From: Spirosoma sordidisoli | Lineage (GTDB): Bacteria; Bacteroidota; Bacteroidia; Cytophagales; Spirosomataceae | Direction: 5' to 3' | Assembly (NCBI RefSeq): GCF_004138325.1 | Contig: NZ_SBLB01000001.1 | Span: 1,559,855-1,623,854, forward strand | DNA: 64,000 nt | Shown: in pieces, positions 17,097-29,236 of the stretch | Layout of the letters: each line of letters begins with the position of its first letter | Position numbering within the stretch: position 1 is the stretch's first letter | Notes under the pieces: generated by a model | What the model was told of the DNA's origin: nothing | The model's database searches: none | Seen by the model: only the letters and a program-made list of their open reading frames with translations | Made by a program: the position numbers and the translations under genes

Positions 17097-18575
17097 ATGA
17101 GCAAGGACGCTGCGATTTTAGAAAGCATCACTACTTCTGAGTATAAATACGGATTCGAGACCATCATTGAAGCCGACGAGGCTCCCGTAGGTCTTGACGA
17201 AAGTACCATCCGGTTTATCTCGGCCAAAAAGAACGAACCCGACTGGCTGCTGGAAAAGCGGCTCCAGGCGTTTCGGCTCTGGCAGGAGATGACTGAACCC
17301 CACTGGCCCAATGTCAAATACCCCAAAATCGACTATCAGGCCATTAAATACTACTCGGCTCCCAAGCAGAAGAAAACCGTAGGCAGCCTCGACGAGATCG
17401 ACCCCGAACTGCTCGACACGTTTAATAAACTGGGCATTTCGCTCAGCGAACAGAAGCGGCTGGCCGGCGTCATCGACGAACCCCAGGGCGAACGGCCTCA
17501 GGTAGCGGTCGACGCCGTGATGGACTCGGTTTCGGTAGCCACCACGTTCAAGAAAGACCTGGCTGAGCGGGGCATTATTTTCTGCTCCATCTCCGAAGCG
17601 GTTCACGAGCATCCCGAGCTGGTGAAAAAATACATGGGTTCGGTAGTACCCGCCAAAGACAACTACTTCGCAGCGCTGAACGCAGCGGTGTTTACCGACG
17701 GTTCGTTCTGCTATATTCCCAAAGGGGTTCGCTGCCCGATGGAGCTGTCGACCTATTTCCGGATCAACGCAGCCGGAACGGGCCAGTTTGAACGGACGCT
17801 CATCATTGCTGACGAAGGGTCGTATGTGAGCTATCTGGAAGGCTGCACGGCACCCATGCGCGATGAAAATCAGCTCCACGCAGCCGTTGTCGAGCTGATT
17901 GCGATGGGGAACGCCGAAATCAAGTATTCGACCGTACAGAACTGGTACCCCGGCGATAAAGACGGTAAAGGCGGTATCTATAACTTCGTTACCAAACGCG
18001 GTATCTGCGACGGTCCGAACGCCAAAATCTCCTGGACTCAGGTTGAAACCGGCTCGGCCATTACCTGGAAATATCCATCGGTTATCCTGAAAGGCGATAA
18101 CTCGATCGGGGAGTTTTACTCGGTAGCCGTTACCAACAACATGCAGCAGGCCGATACAGGCACCAAAATGGTCCACATCGGTAAGAATACGAAGAGCCGG
18201 ATTGTATCGAAAGGCATCTCGGCCGGCAAGAGCCAGAACTCATACCGCGGGCTGGTGCAGGTACTGAAACGGGCCGAAAACGCCCGTAACTATTCGCAGT
18301 GCGACTCGCTGCTGCTGGGCGATAAATGTGGCGCGCATACGTTCCCGTATCTGGAGGTAAACAACCCATCGGCCACGGTCGAGCACGAGGCTACTACCTC
18401 AAAAATCGGTGAAGACCAGCTGTTCTATTGCAACCAGCGCGGCATTCCGACCGAGCAGGCTGTGGCGCTCATCATCAACGGGTACGCCAAAGAGGTGCTC
18501 AATCAGCTCCCCATGGAGTTTGCTGTGGAAGCACAAAAGCTGCTCGCCATCAGCCTTGAAGGCAGCGTTGGGTAA
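17097..18575 (+). CDS. sufB: Fe-S cluster assembly scaffold protein SufB
   Basis: A 492-residue SufB. It contains the family core, including [40 protein letters not shown] without the leading residue, and [18 protein letters not shown]. The C-terminal Cys-containing stretch [20 protein letters not shown] carries the cysteine that takes part in cluster assembly in characterised SufB. In the SufBC2D complex it receives sulfur from SufS/SufE and builds a 4Fe-4S cluster using SufC ATPase. Unusually, sufC, sufD and sufS do not follow; an intrinsic terminator comes directly after the stop codon, so sufB appears monocistronic here. Confidence 0.97.
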   Translation: MSKDAAILESITTSEYKYGFETIIEADEAPVGLDESTIRFISAKKNEPDWLLEKRLQAFRLWQEMTEPHWPNVKYPKIDYQAIKYYSAPKQKKTVGSLDEIDPELLDTFNKLGISLSEQKRLAGVIDEPQGERPQVAVDAVMDSVSVATTFKKDLAERGIIFCSISEAVHEHPELVKKYMGSVVPAKDNYFAALNAAVFTDGSFCYIPKGVRCPMELSTYFRINAAGTGQFERTLIIADEGSYVSYLEGCTAPMRDENQLHAAVVELIAMGNAEIKYSTVQNWYPGDKDGKGGIYNFVTKRGICDGPNAKISWTQVETGSAITWKYPSVILKGDNSIGEFYSVAVTNNMQQADTGTKMVHIGKNTKSRIVSKGISAGKSQNSYRGLVQVLKRAENARNYSQCDSLLLGDKCGAHTFPYLEVNNPSATVEHEATTSKIGEDQLFYCNQRGIPTEQAVALIINGYAKEVLNQLPMEFAVEAQKLLAISLEGSVG

Positions 18576-18602
18576 ACCAATTTGACGTTTTCTTGTATCT
18601 TG

Positions 18603-18633
18603 AAGCCCCTGCCGAAACGCGGGGGCTTTTTTT
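18603..18633 (+). terminator. Intrinsic terminator after sufB
   Basis: AAGCCCC (18603-18609) pairs with GGGGCTT (ending 18628) across an 11-base loop rich in GCCGAAACGC, followed by a run of T to 18633. It starts 27 bases after the sufB stop. Confidence 0.85.
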
Positions 18634-18644
18634 CAGCTACGCTT

Positions 18645-18842
18645 ATGAAACGATTCGAATACCTGACCCTTGAAGTAGACACCAGTGGTTTCTGGAACAA
18701 TAAGATTGACTCCCAGCAACTGAACGACAAGCTGAACGAACTGGGTCGCGAAGGCTGGGAAGTCACCTCCACCGTCGATCTGAACCGGCCGCAGGGAGCC
18801 ACCAAAGGGCTGCTGGTTATCCTGAAACGGGAGATCGGCTAA
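18645..18842 (+). CDS. DUF4177-like small protein
   Basis: A 65-residue protein starting MKRFEYLTLEVDTSG and containing NDKLNELGREGWEVTSTVDL, the pattern of the DUF4177 fold (about 60 residues, tyrosine-rich strand followed by the GWE motif). It ends with LLVILKREIG. The start at 18645 lies just after the sufB terminator; the frame extends upstream through the terminator and that part is rejected. Function is unknown. Its stop codon overlaps the stop of the convergent membrane protein gene by four bases. Confidence 0.85.
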   Translation: MKRFEYLTLEVDTSGFWNNKIDSQQLNDKLNELGREGWEVTSTVDLNRPQGATKGLLVILKREIG

Positions 18843-19360
18843 GTAGTGAGCAGACCCAGCACCGCCAGGGCAATCACCAGCCCGCCCATCATCAGGGCCA
18901 CCAGTTCGCGGGGGGTAAAAGGCGGATGGTACGTGTCCGGATTGGCCTGCTCATAGATATAGTTGAGCTGCTTCACGGTAGGAACTAGCCATACAAACGG
19001 CAGCAGGAGCAGATAAATCAGCACGACGTAGTCCGGCATGGTCCGATTCAGCACCCGCTGCAGGATCTCGAAAATCACGTAACCGGTTGCGTACCCGTTA
19101 CTGCTGATGCCGGGATGCCCCTTCTCCATGGCCAGATCGTTGATGTGTTCCAGCAGCGTATGGACAAAAAATACGTTGAACACAGCGCGCCAGAACGGGT
19201 AAATATCCCACTCGTAGGCATCTCTGAAAAAGCACCAGTTTCGATACAGCCAGTACATCGTGTACAGGCCAAACGTAAAAAAGGAGAGCAGGCAAAACAC
19301 CCAGACTGGCTGTTTCCGTACGTATTGAACCTGCGCTCTTGGTTGATATCTATTGTCCAT
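18839..19360 (-). CDS. DUF4234-like membrane protein
   Basis: A 173-residue protein with four probable helices: VFCLLSFFTFGLYTMYWLY, a weaker segment near residues 58-75, VLIYLLLLPFVWLVP, and LVALMMGGLVIALAVLGLL at the C-terminus. The N-terminal pattern of a short basic stretch followed by a Phe-Gly-Leu-Tyr turn and WLYRNW resembles DUF4234 proteins. Function is unknown. Convergent with the DUF4177-like gene (stops overlap) and divergent from uvrB. Confidence 0.75.
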   Translation of the reverse strand: MDNRYQPRAQVQYVRKQPVWVFCLLSFFTFGLYTMYWLYRNWCFFRDAYEWDIYPFWRAVFNVFFVHTLLEHINDLAMEKGHPGISSNGYATGYVIFEILQRVLNRTMPDYVVLIYLLLLPFVWLVPTVKQLNYIYEQANPDTYHPPFTPRELVALMMGGLVIALAVLGLLTT

Positions 19361-19554
19361 ACCGGGGTGTGGCCATTATAAAAAAGAGCAATATAAGCCC
19401 GGGTTCACACCGAGCTATAGCTATTCCTGCAAAAATAGGGCTAAGCTGATCCCGGCACTGAAAATGCCTTTGTATCGCTTGTGGTTATTACCGGAAACAA
19501 CCTTGCTATCGCGGCCGTTTTTGCGTAAATTAGCCAGATTCTACAACGCTACGA

Positions 19555-21576
19555 ATGAACTTCGAATTAACCTCTGAATTTCAGCCCACCGGCGATCAGC
19601 CGAAGGCGATTGAGCAATTGATCAAGGGTATACAGGAGAGCGAGCCCGCACAGGTGCTACTCGGTGTTACCGGATCAGGAAAAACGTTCACTATAGCTAA
19701 CCTGATTGCCCGGACCAACCGGCCGACGCTGGTGCTGAGTCACAACAAAACGCTGGCAGCCCAGCTGTATGGTGAGTTCAAGCAGTTTTTCCCTAATAAC
19801 GCCGTCGAGTATTTTATCTCCTACTACGACTATTACCAGCCCGAAGCCTACATCGCCACCACCGGCACCTATATCGAGAAAGACCTGGCCATCAACGAGG
19901 AGATCGACAAGCTCCGGCTGTCGGCCACGTCGGCCCTGATGAGCGGTCGGCGCGATGTGATCGTGGTGGCTTCGGTATCGTGCATCTACGGTATGGGCAA
20001 CCCCGATGAGTTTAAGCGCAACGTCGTCAACATCGGGGTTGGCGAGCAGATGAGCCGCAACGCGTTTCTCCACAAGCTGGTCGAGATTCTGTACAGCCGC
20101 ACCGAAGGTGAGTTTCAGCGCGGCAACTTCCGCGTCAAAGGCGATACGGTCGATCTCTACGTGGCCTATGCCGATTTTGCCTACCGGGTCATTTTCTTCG
20201 GTGATGAGATCGAATCCATTCAGCGAATCGACCCCTCGACCGGCAAGAAAATTTCGAACGAGAGCCTGGTGACTATCTTCCCGGCCAACCTGTTCGTGAC
20301 GGGTCGCGATACGCTCAACAACGCCATCTATGAAATTCAGGACGATCTGGTTTCGCAGGTACGCTACTTCGAGTCGGAGTTTCGCGAGCAGGAAGCGACC
20401 CGCATCAAGGAACGAACCGAGTTCGACCTTGAAATGATGCGCGAGCTGGGCTACTGCTCCGGTATCGAGAACTATTCGCGCTACTTCGACCGGCGCAAAC
20501 CCGGCCAGCGCCCGTTCTGTCTGCTCGACTATTTCCCGGATGATTACCTGCTGGTTGTTGACGAGAGCCACGTGACGATTCCGCAGATTCGGGCCATGTG
20601 GGGGGGTGACCGATCCCGCAAAACGGCCCTGGTCGACTATGGGTTCCGACTCCCCAGCGCCATGGACAACCGGCCCCTTACCTTCCAGGAATTCGAAGAC
20701 CTGTCGGGCCAGACGATCTATGTATCGGCCACGCCATCAGACTATGAACTCCGCAAAGCCGAAGGGGTTGTCGTGGAGCAGCTGATCCGGCCAACGGGTC
20801 TGCTCGACCCCGAAATTGACGTCCGGCCGAGCCTGAACCAGATCGACGACCTGCTCGAATCCATCGACGCCCGCGTCAAAGCCGGGGAGCGGGTACTGGT
20901 TACGACGCTGACCAAGCGCATGGCCGAAGAGCTGACCAAATACCTCGAACGGGTGGGCATAAAAACCCGCTACATCCACTCCGAAGTGAAAACCCTCGAT
21001 CGGGTGGAGATCCTGCGCGACCTGCGGCTTGGCAACTTCGATGTGCTGGTGGGCGTGAACCTGCTTCGCGAAGGCCTCGACTTACCCGAGGTGTCGCTGG
21101 TAGCGATCATGGACGCCGACAAAGAAGGTTTTCTGCGCGACATCCGCTCGCTCATCCAGACCATCGGCCGGGCTGCCCGGAATGCCAATGGCAAGGTGAT
21201 TATGTACGCCGATACCATTACGGGGTCCATGCAAAAGGCGATCGACGAGACGAACCGGCGCCGGGCCATCCAGATCGAGTACAACACCGATCACGGCATC
21301 ACACCAACAACGGTGCTGAAATCGCGCGAGTCGATTATGGGGCAGACCAAAGTGGCCGACTCGAAAGTCCGTCAGTTTTATGTCGAGCCCGAAGAGATTC
21401 GGATTGCCGCCGATCCGGTGGTTCAGTACATGGGTAAAAACGATCTCGAAAAGGTCATCAACGAAACCCAGTCCAAAATGGAGCGGGCCGCCAAAGACCT
21501 CGACTTCCTCGAAGCCGCCCGGCTGCGCGACGAGCTCTTCCAGCTCCGCGACCGGCTGAAGAAAGAAATGGTTTAA
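19555..21576 (+). CDS. uvrB: Excinuclease ABC subunit UvrB
   Basis: A 673-residue UvrB, full length. Walker A is GVTGSGKTFT near residues 38-47. The beta-hairpin that clamps DNA is recognisable in YFISYYDYYQPEAYIATTGT. Helicase motifs include VVDESHVTIPQ and SLIQTIGRAARNANG. The C-terminal UVR motif that contacts UvrC lies in the last 45 residues (DFLEAARLRDELFQLRDRLK). UvrB verifies damage delivered by UvrA and recruits UvrC for dual incision. The gene stands alone, with uvrA and uvrC elsewhere. A repeat-rich 310-base gap follows. Confidence 0.98.
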   Translation: MNFELTSEFQPTGDQPKAIEQLIKGIQESEPAQVLLGVTGSGKTFTIANLIARTNRPTLVLSHNKTLAAQLYGEFKQFFPNNAVEYFISYYDYYQPEAYIATTGTYIEKDLAINEEIDKLRLSATSALMSGRRDVIVVASVSCIYGMGNPDEFKRNVVNIGVGEQMSRNAFLHKLVEILYSRTEGEFQRGNFRVKGDTVDLYVAYADFAYRVIFFGDEIESIQRIDPSTGKKISNESLVTIFPANLFVTGRDTLNNAIYEIQDDLVSQVRYFESEFREQEATRIKERTEFDLEMMRELGYCSGIENYSRYFDRRKPGQRPFCLLDYFPDDYLLVVDESHVTIPQIRAMWGGDRSRKTALVDYGFRLPSAMDNRPLTFQEFEDLSGQTIYVSATPSDYELRKAEGVVVEQLIRPTGLLDPEIDVRPSLNQIDDLLESIDARVKAGERVLVTTLTKRMAEELTKYLERVGIKTRYIHSEVKTLDRVEILRDLRLGNFDVLVGVNLLREGLDLPEVSLVAIMDADKEGFLRDIRSLIQTIGRAARNANGKVIMYADTITGSMQKAIDETNRRRAIQIEYNTDHGITPTTVLKSRESIMGQTKVADSKVRQFYVEPEEIRIAADPVVQYMGKNDLEKVINETQSKMERAAKDLDFLEAARLRDELFQLRDRLKKEMV

Positions 21577-21886
21577 TGTCCTGACTGACAACGAACGAAC
21601 CGACAACTACGGCTTCTTCCCGTTTGACAGACCAGAGTTGCCGTTGCTTTTCGTGTCACGCTGCCGCAGACCGTATTCCGGGCGTTCATGACCCGGATGC
21701 CTGCTGCGGCAGCGTGACAAAATCATGTACAGAAGGGGCGTCAGATCAACCTCTCTCGGAGGCCCCAGCGCCCGCCACCGGTTATATCGGCCTCAACAGC
21801 TAAACGGGGCATAGCCGGGATGATCGTGTCAAGTTAAAGATTACCACTAACTTGCGCGCATTCCGTTAAAAACCACCCTAACTATC
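21577..21886. other. Intergenic region between uvrB and DUF2911 gene
   Basis: About 310 bases with no credible ORF. It holds the nested inverted repeat at 21654-21719. The final 60 bases before the DUF2911 gene are the expected promoter area, but no match to TAnnTTTG is seen. Confidence 0.6.
21654..21719. repeat. Nested inverted repeat after uvrB
   Basis: TGTCACGCTGCCGCAG (21654-21669) is an exact inverted copy of the bases at 21704-21719. Inside the 34-base loop there is a second stem, CCGGG/CCCGG, so the whole segment can fold as a two-level hairpin. No T-run follows. It may terminate uvrB transcription or be a REP-like element. Confidence 0.7.
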
Positions 21887-22414
21887 ATGAAACGCATTGG
21901 TATCATTCTGGCTATCATTGGGGCCGTGCTGATCGTAGCCTTCTTCGCCCTGCGCACCTTTACCAAATCGGCCAGCCCCGAAGCCGTCGCTCAGTTCGAC
22001 CAGAACGGCTTCACGCTGAAAGTCGATTATTGCCGCCCCGCCCGCAAAGGCCGGCCAATCTTCGGCGGGCTGGTTCCCTACGGTGAGGTATGGCGCACCG
22101 GCGCAAACGAAGCAACCGTTATTCACCTGGGGCAGGACGTTATCCTGGCGGGGCAGTCACTCAAGGCCGGCGACTACTCGCTCTGGACCATTCCGTCGCC
22201 ACAGGGCTGGACGGTGATCATCAATGGCGAAACCGGGCAGTGGGGCACCAACTACGACCAAAAGCAGGACGTGATGCGCGTACAGGTAAACACGCGTCCG
22301 CATACCCCGCCGATGGAGCAGTTTCTGATCAGTTTTGTACCGGCCAGCAACGGCGCCGACATGCTCCTGACCTGGGACCAGACCGAGGCTATCGTGCCCA
22401 TCCGCCAGCCCTAA
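21887..22414 (+). CDS. DUF2911 domain-containing protein
   Basis: A 175-residue protein with an N-terminal membrane anchor or signal (IGIILAIIGAVLIVAFFAL) and a DUF2911 domain. Family hallmarks are VDYCRPARKGRPIFGGLVPY, EVWRTGANEATVI, GDYSLWTIP and WGTNYDQKQDVMRVQV. Proteins of this family are common in Bacteroidota and are of unknown function; the domain is predicted to be a periplasmic beta-sandwich. It has its own terminator, shared with the convergent esterase gene. Confidence 0.93.
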   Translation: MKRIGIILAIIGAVLIVAFFALRTFTKSASPEAVAQFDQNGFTLKVDYCRPARKGRPIFGGLVPYGEVWRTGANEATVIHLGQDVILAGQSLKAGDYSLWTIPSPQGWTVIINGETGQWGTNYDQKQDVMRVQVNTRPHTPPMEQFLISFVPASNGADMLLTWDQTEAIVPIRQP

Positions 22415-22423
22415 GGCCATAAA

Positions 22424-22448
22424 AAAAGGCCTCTCGTGAAGGCCTTTT
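22424..22448. terminator. Bidirectional intrinsic terminator
   Basis: AAAAGGCCT (22424-22432) and AGGCCTTTT (22440-22448) form a perfect 9-bp stem with a 7-base loop. A-runs on the left and T-runs on the right allow it to serve both the DUF2911 gene and the convergent esterase gene. Confidence 0.85.
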
Positions 22449-22469
22449 CGGTGTGCAGCTCCAGATCGG

Positions 22470-23420
22470 CTAGTCCCGCTGAAAACTTCGCGCTATGAAC
22501 GACAGGGCGTCTGGTAAACCGGTTCGCCAGTAGGTCCAGGTATGAGCTCCGTCGCGGACGCGGTATTCGTGCGGAATTTTGCGCTTGAGCAGTTCGATAT
22601 GGAGTTGTGCGTTGGCCGCGCTCAGAAAGTCATCGTCGCCACAATCCATGTACCAGCGCACTTTTTTCAGATCGTTTTCGGGAGCCGACCGGGCCAGGGT
22701 AAGCGGGCTGTTGCGTTTAAAATGGGTCGTGATTCGCTCTTCGCCTTTGACCGGACCGCTAAACAGAGCCGCAAACACCTGGTCATACTGCTCGTCGGGC
22801 GTGGTGGCAATGCTTTCTTCGGTAAAGACAGCCGCGCTGAGAGCTGCACACGAGCCAAACAGATCGGGATGATGCATGGCCAGCAGCAGCGAGCCGTGCC
22901 CGCCCATTGACAGGCCCGAAACGGCCCGGTACTCGCGCTGGGTCCGGGTGCGGTACATGGAGTCGATGTGCGGAATGAACTCCTGAACAAACATATCTTC
23001 GTAGCGCACCTTGCCCAGATAGTCGTTCATGTACCAGGTTACGCCCGCGTCGGGCATGACAATAATCATGGGTGGCAGCTCGCCCGACCTGATCTTTTCG
23101 TCGACGATGCGGTTGGCTTCGCCAAATTGTACCCAGCCCGTTTCGTTATCGGTATAGCCGTGGAGCAGATAAACGACCGGGTAGCGTCGGTTGGAGACGT
23201 AATAGTCGGGTGGCAGGTAGATTGAGTATTTAACGGCCTGGTTCAGCAACGAACTGTTCAGCCGCAGACTCTCGAGCAGGTGGGCTTCCGGAGCCGACAC
23301 TACCGGTACCGGACCGTTGTTCTGCGGGCCCGTCAGTTGCGACCGCCGACGCGACTGCGCCTGGGCCGTCAGTACCCAGACCAGCAGCAGGGCACTCAGA
23401 AACAGACTACGTAGTTTCAT
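22470..23420 (-). CDS. Putative secreted esterase (PF00756 family)
   Basis: A 316-residue alpha/beta hydrolase of the esterase-D/feruloyl-esterase type. The signal peptide is LFLSALLLVWVLTAQAQ. The oxyanion strand is YPVVYLLHGYTDNETGW, the nucleophile elbow GLSMGGHGS holds Ser171, the acid is probably in MDCGDDDFL and the catalytic His in VRDGAHTWTYW. Homologues act on feruloyl, acetyl or other acyl groups on polysaccharides, or on S-formylglutathione-like esters. It diverges from the GH2 beta-galactosidase gene, which suggests but does not prove a shared role in glycan breakdown. Confidence 0.92.
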   Translation of the reverse strand: MKLRSLFLSALLLVWVLTAQAQSRRRSQLTGPQNNGPVPVVSAPEAHLLESLRLNSSLLNQAVKYSIYLPPDYYVSNRRYPVVYLLHGYTDNETGWVQFGEANRIVDEKIRSGELPPMIIVMPDAGVTWYMNDYLGKVRYEDMFVQEFIPHIDSMYRTRTQREYRAVSGLSMGGHGSLLLAMHHPDLFGSCAALSAAVFTEESIATTPDEQYDQVFAALFSGPVKGEERITTHFKRNSPLTLARSAPENDLKKVRWYMDCGDDDFLSAANAQLHIELLKRKIPHEYRVRDGAHTWTYWRTGLPDALSFIARSFQRD

Positions 23421-23532
23421 AAGTAGTGGAACGAAGTAAAATGGTTAAGTGAATATAGGGTTGCGGCTATTGGGTATCAGCCACCAGTAGCCTGTTTATT
23501 ACGGGTTGACTGGCGTACCCTTGTTCTGGTAA

Positions 23533-26778
<3,246 letters not shown>

Positions 26779-26906
26779 AACAGCCTGTCTGTACGGCTGC
26801 TCCGACGGGGTCTGCTAAAAATTAGCGATACGTTCTTGCGGTTAGTGGTATAAAACCTCTATTTTCGCCCAGGACCAACCCTTTAGTAAAAACCCACCCT
26901 GATTGT

Positions 26907-28058
26907 ATGGCCAAGTTGATTATCGTGGACGACGAAAAACCAATTCGGGCGGCTCTGCGCGATATCTTAGAGTACGAAGGTTATGACGTGGACGAAGCGA
27001 AAGATGGTGAAGAAGGGTTAGACATGATTATGCGAACGAGTTACGACGTAGCTCTGTGCGATATTCGAATGCCTAAGCTCAACGGGCTTGAGCTCCTTCA
27101 GAAAGCCAACGAAGCCAGTCGTAGCACTCAGTTTGTAATGATTTCGGCCTTTGGTAATGTTGAGAACGCAGTAGAAGCAACCAAACGTGGCGCGTTTGAT
27201 TTTATCACCAAACCACCCGATCTGAACCGCCTGCTGATTACGGTCCGCAACGCCATCGAACGCTCCAAACTGGTTCAGGAAACCAAAACCCTGAAGAAGA
27301 GGATTTACAAACTCAACGAGATTGTAGGCGAGTCGGAGCCAATCCGTAAGGTGAAGGATACCATCAACCGCGTGGCTGCTACCGAAGCCCGGGTTCTTAT
27401 TACCGGGGCCAACGGTTCCGGTAAGGAGATGGTGGCCAAACAGATTCACGAAAAAGGCAGCCGGGCTTCCATGCCACTCGTGGAAGTAAACTGCGCAGCC
27501 ATTCCGAGTGAGCTGATCGAGAGCGAACTGTTCGGCCACGAAAAAGGTGCCTTCACGGGTGCTGCGGCCAAACGCGTCGGTAAGTTCGAACAGGCCGACG
27601 GCGGTACGCTCTTCCTCGACGAGATCGGCGACATGAGCCTGTCGGCCCAGGCCAAAGTGCTGCGGGCGTTACAGGAAAACAAAATTACCCGCGTTGGTGG
27701 CGACAAAGAGATTAAAGTCAACGTGCGGGTCATTGCGGCTACCAACAAAGACCTGCGCCAGGAAATTGTCAACGGCAACTTCCGCGAAGACTTGTTTCAC
27801 CGGCTCAGCGTAATCGTGATTCACGTTCCGCCCCTGGCCGAACGACGTATGGACATCCCGCTCCTGACCGACAAGTTCCTGCACGACATCGCTACCGAGT
27901 ACGGCTCTACGCCGAAGGAGTTTACGCCCGACGGCATGGCCTATCTGCAGTCGCTGCCCTGGACCGGTAACGTTCGGGAACTGCGCAACGTCATCGAACG
28001 CCTTATCATCATGTGTGGCGATGAGATCACGCTGGACGACGTGAAGCTGTACGCTTAA
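26907..28058 (+). CDS. NtrC-type sigma-54 response regulator lacking the C-terminal HTH
   Basis: A 383-residue protein. Residues 1-120 are a receiver domain with acidic pocket IIVDDEKP and phospho-acceptor Asp52 in ALCDIRMPK. Residues about 140-375 are an AAA+ sigma-54 interaction domain: Walker A GANGSGKE (167-174), the sigma-54-contacting loop GAFTGA (214-219), Walker B GGTLFLDEIGDM and the arginine-finger region PWTGNVRELRNVIERL. It stops a few residues after the AAA+ domain, so the Fis-type DNA-binding helix-turn-helix usual in the family is missing. Such enhancer-independent activators are known. A sensor kinase 2 kb downstream is a possible partner, unproven. A -7-like TATTTTCG lies upstream. 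Confidence 0.93.
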   Translation: MAKLIIVDDEKPIRAALRDILEYEGYDVDEAKDGEEGLDMIMRTSYDVALCDIRMPKLNGLELLQKANEASRSTQFVMISAFGNVENAVEATKRGAFDFITKPPDLNRLLITVRNAIERSKLVQETKTLKKRIYKLNEIVGESEPIRKVKDTINRVAATEARVLITGANGSGKEMVAKQIHEKGSRASMPLVEVNCAAIPSELIESELFGHEKGAFTGAAAKRVGKFEQADGGTLFLDEIGDMSLSAQAKVLRALQENKITRVGGDKEIKVNVRVIAATNKDLRQEIVNGNFREDLFHRLSVIVIHVPPLAERRMDIPLLTDKFLHDIATEYGSTPKEFTPDGMAYLQSLPWTGNVRELRNVIERLIIMCGDEITLDDVKLYA

Positions 28059-28077
28059 ATCTGACGAAGACTATATC

Positions 28078-28114
28078 GAGCCAGGCGCCCCCGGGAGTTG
28101 CCTGGCTCTTTTTT
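28078..28114 (+). terminator. Intrinsic terminator after NtrC-type gene
   Basis: GAGCCAGGC (28078-28086) and GCCTGGCTC (28100-28108) form a 9-bp perfect stem around a 13-base loop, followed by six T residues. It lies 20 bases after the stop codon. Confidence 0.9.
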
Positions 28115-28118
28115 ATGG

Positions 28119-29201
28119 TCAGAGAACCATTAGATTACAGCCCCGCACGTCGGAATTGTCGAACCGGCCAATTACCCGAAAATGACCATCGGCACCGACG
28201 TACTGGCCCAGGTCCTGGGTCTCCAGAAACGAACAGGAATCGAGGTTGGCCAAATCGATGACGTTGATACCGCCCGACTGCCGCGCCCCAGGCCCGGCCG
28301 CATCTGCGGCCGGATAGATCGTGAAGGGATCGTTGATGTCGCGCAGCAGCACACGCAACGTCGGACTCGGGCTAAACACCCCCTGCCCCAGCGAGTAGGC
28401 CTGCGACAGTAGCTCGGTCATGCCATATTCGGAGTGAACGATCGGAACGCCGGTTCGGCTCGTCAGTATGTCGTGGACTTCCTCGCGCAGCAGCTCTTTC
28501 CGGCGCCCTTTCATGCCCCCTGTCTCCATCAGGATCAGATTGGGATAATCCGCCAGCGAAACATCCGTCCGCGACTCGGCCCAGTCGAGCAATCCGAACG
28601 TTACGCCGATCAGCAGGGTCTTGTGCGCAGGGCGTTGCAGCAACTGATGCAACCGGGTAGTCAGGGCGTCGAAATCATTCAGAAAAAAACCACTCTGGTC
28701 CGCGTCGGTCTGCGCCATAAATCGCTGAACCATGTACACTAATGACGAGTTATTTCGTTCAAGGTACGAGGGTAACAGGGCCAGAATAGTGACGTTCCGG
28801 AGCGGTCCGTAGAGCTGCTCGAAAATTCGGGTGCTGACGGCATCGTACAGCGCCGGATCGGGTACATAATGACGGCTGGTAGCAGCACCGGTTGTGCCGC
28901 TGCTGGCAAACGTCAGCGTATCGGCTAGCAGGTCGGGACGGGGGTCGACCCCCGTCAGAATGGTATGGTTCCTGAAAAACCCGATCGGCATGAACGGAAC
29001 CTCGCGCAGGCTTGAGGTCTGCTCGGGCCGAACATGCAGATAATGCAGATATTGCCGGTAAATAGGGTTATGTTCGGCCTGGTATCGGAAAACGGCCAGT
29101 GCCAGCGACTCGAACGATGCCGGGGTTACGGTCAGGATCTGCTGCCTGAGCCTCGCGCGCCGGGCAGCCACATCGGCCGAAAGTGTTGATAAAAGAGACA
29201 A
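28119..29201 (-). CDS. LuxE-like acyl-protein synthetase / acyltransferase
   Basis: A protein of about 360 residues in the LuxE/acyl-protein synthetase group of the ANL superfamily. Diagnostic segments are VPFMPIGFFRNHTILTG, LTFASSGTTGAATSRHYV (the adenylate-binding Ser/Thr/Gly loop) and LLIGVTFGLLDW. It probably activates a carboxylate as acyl-adenylate and passes it on to a cysteine or carrier. The start is uncertain: an ATG at 29261 would overlap the divergent lipoprotein gene, so the TTG at 29201 (reading as MSLLSTLSADVAARRARL if initiated there) is preferred. No luciferase or reductase genes are nearby, so bioluminescence is not suggested. Confidence 0.82.
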   Translation of the reverse strand: MSLLSTLSADVAARRARLRQQILTVTPASFESLALAVFRYQAEHNPIYRQYLHYLHVRPEQTSSLREVPFMPIGFFRNHTILTGVDPRPDLLADTLTFASSGTTGAATSRHYVPDPALYDAVSTRIFEQLYGPLRNVTILALLPSYLERNNSSLVYMVQRFMAQTDADQSGFFLNDFDALTTRLHQLLQRPAHKTLLIGVTFGLLDWAESRTDVSLADYPNLILMETGGMKGRRKELLREEVHDILTSRTGVPIVHSEYGMTELLSQAYSLGQGVFSPSPTLRVLLRDINDPFTIYPAADAAGPGARQSGGINVIDLANLDSCSFLETQDLGQYVGADGHFRVIGRFDNSDVRGCNLMVL

Positions 29202-29236
29202 AACAAGAGCGTTTATTGCACAACGAGTACAACAGT

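Noticed and set aside
28119..29201. Bioluminescence operon because of the LuxE-like gene
   Set aside because: No luxA, luxB, luxC or luxD genes are nearby; LuxE-type proteins occur widely outside lux operons.
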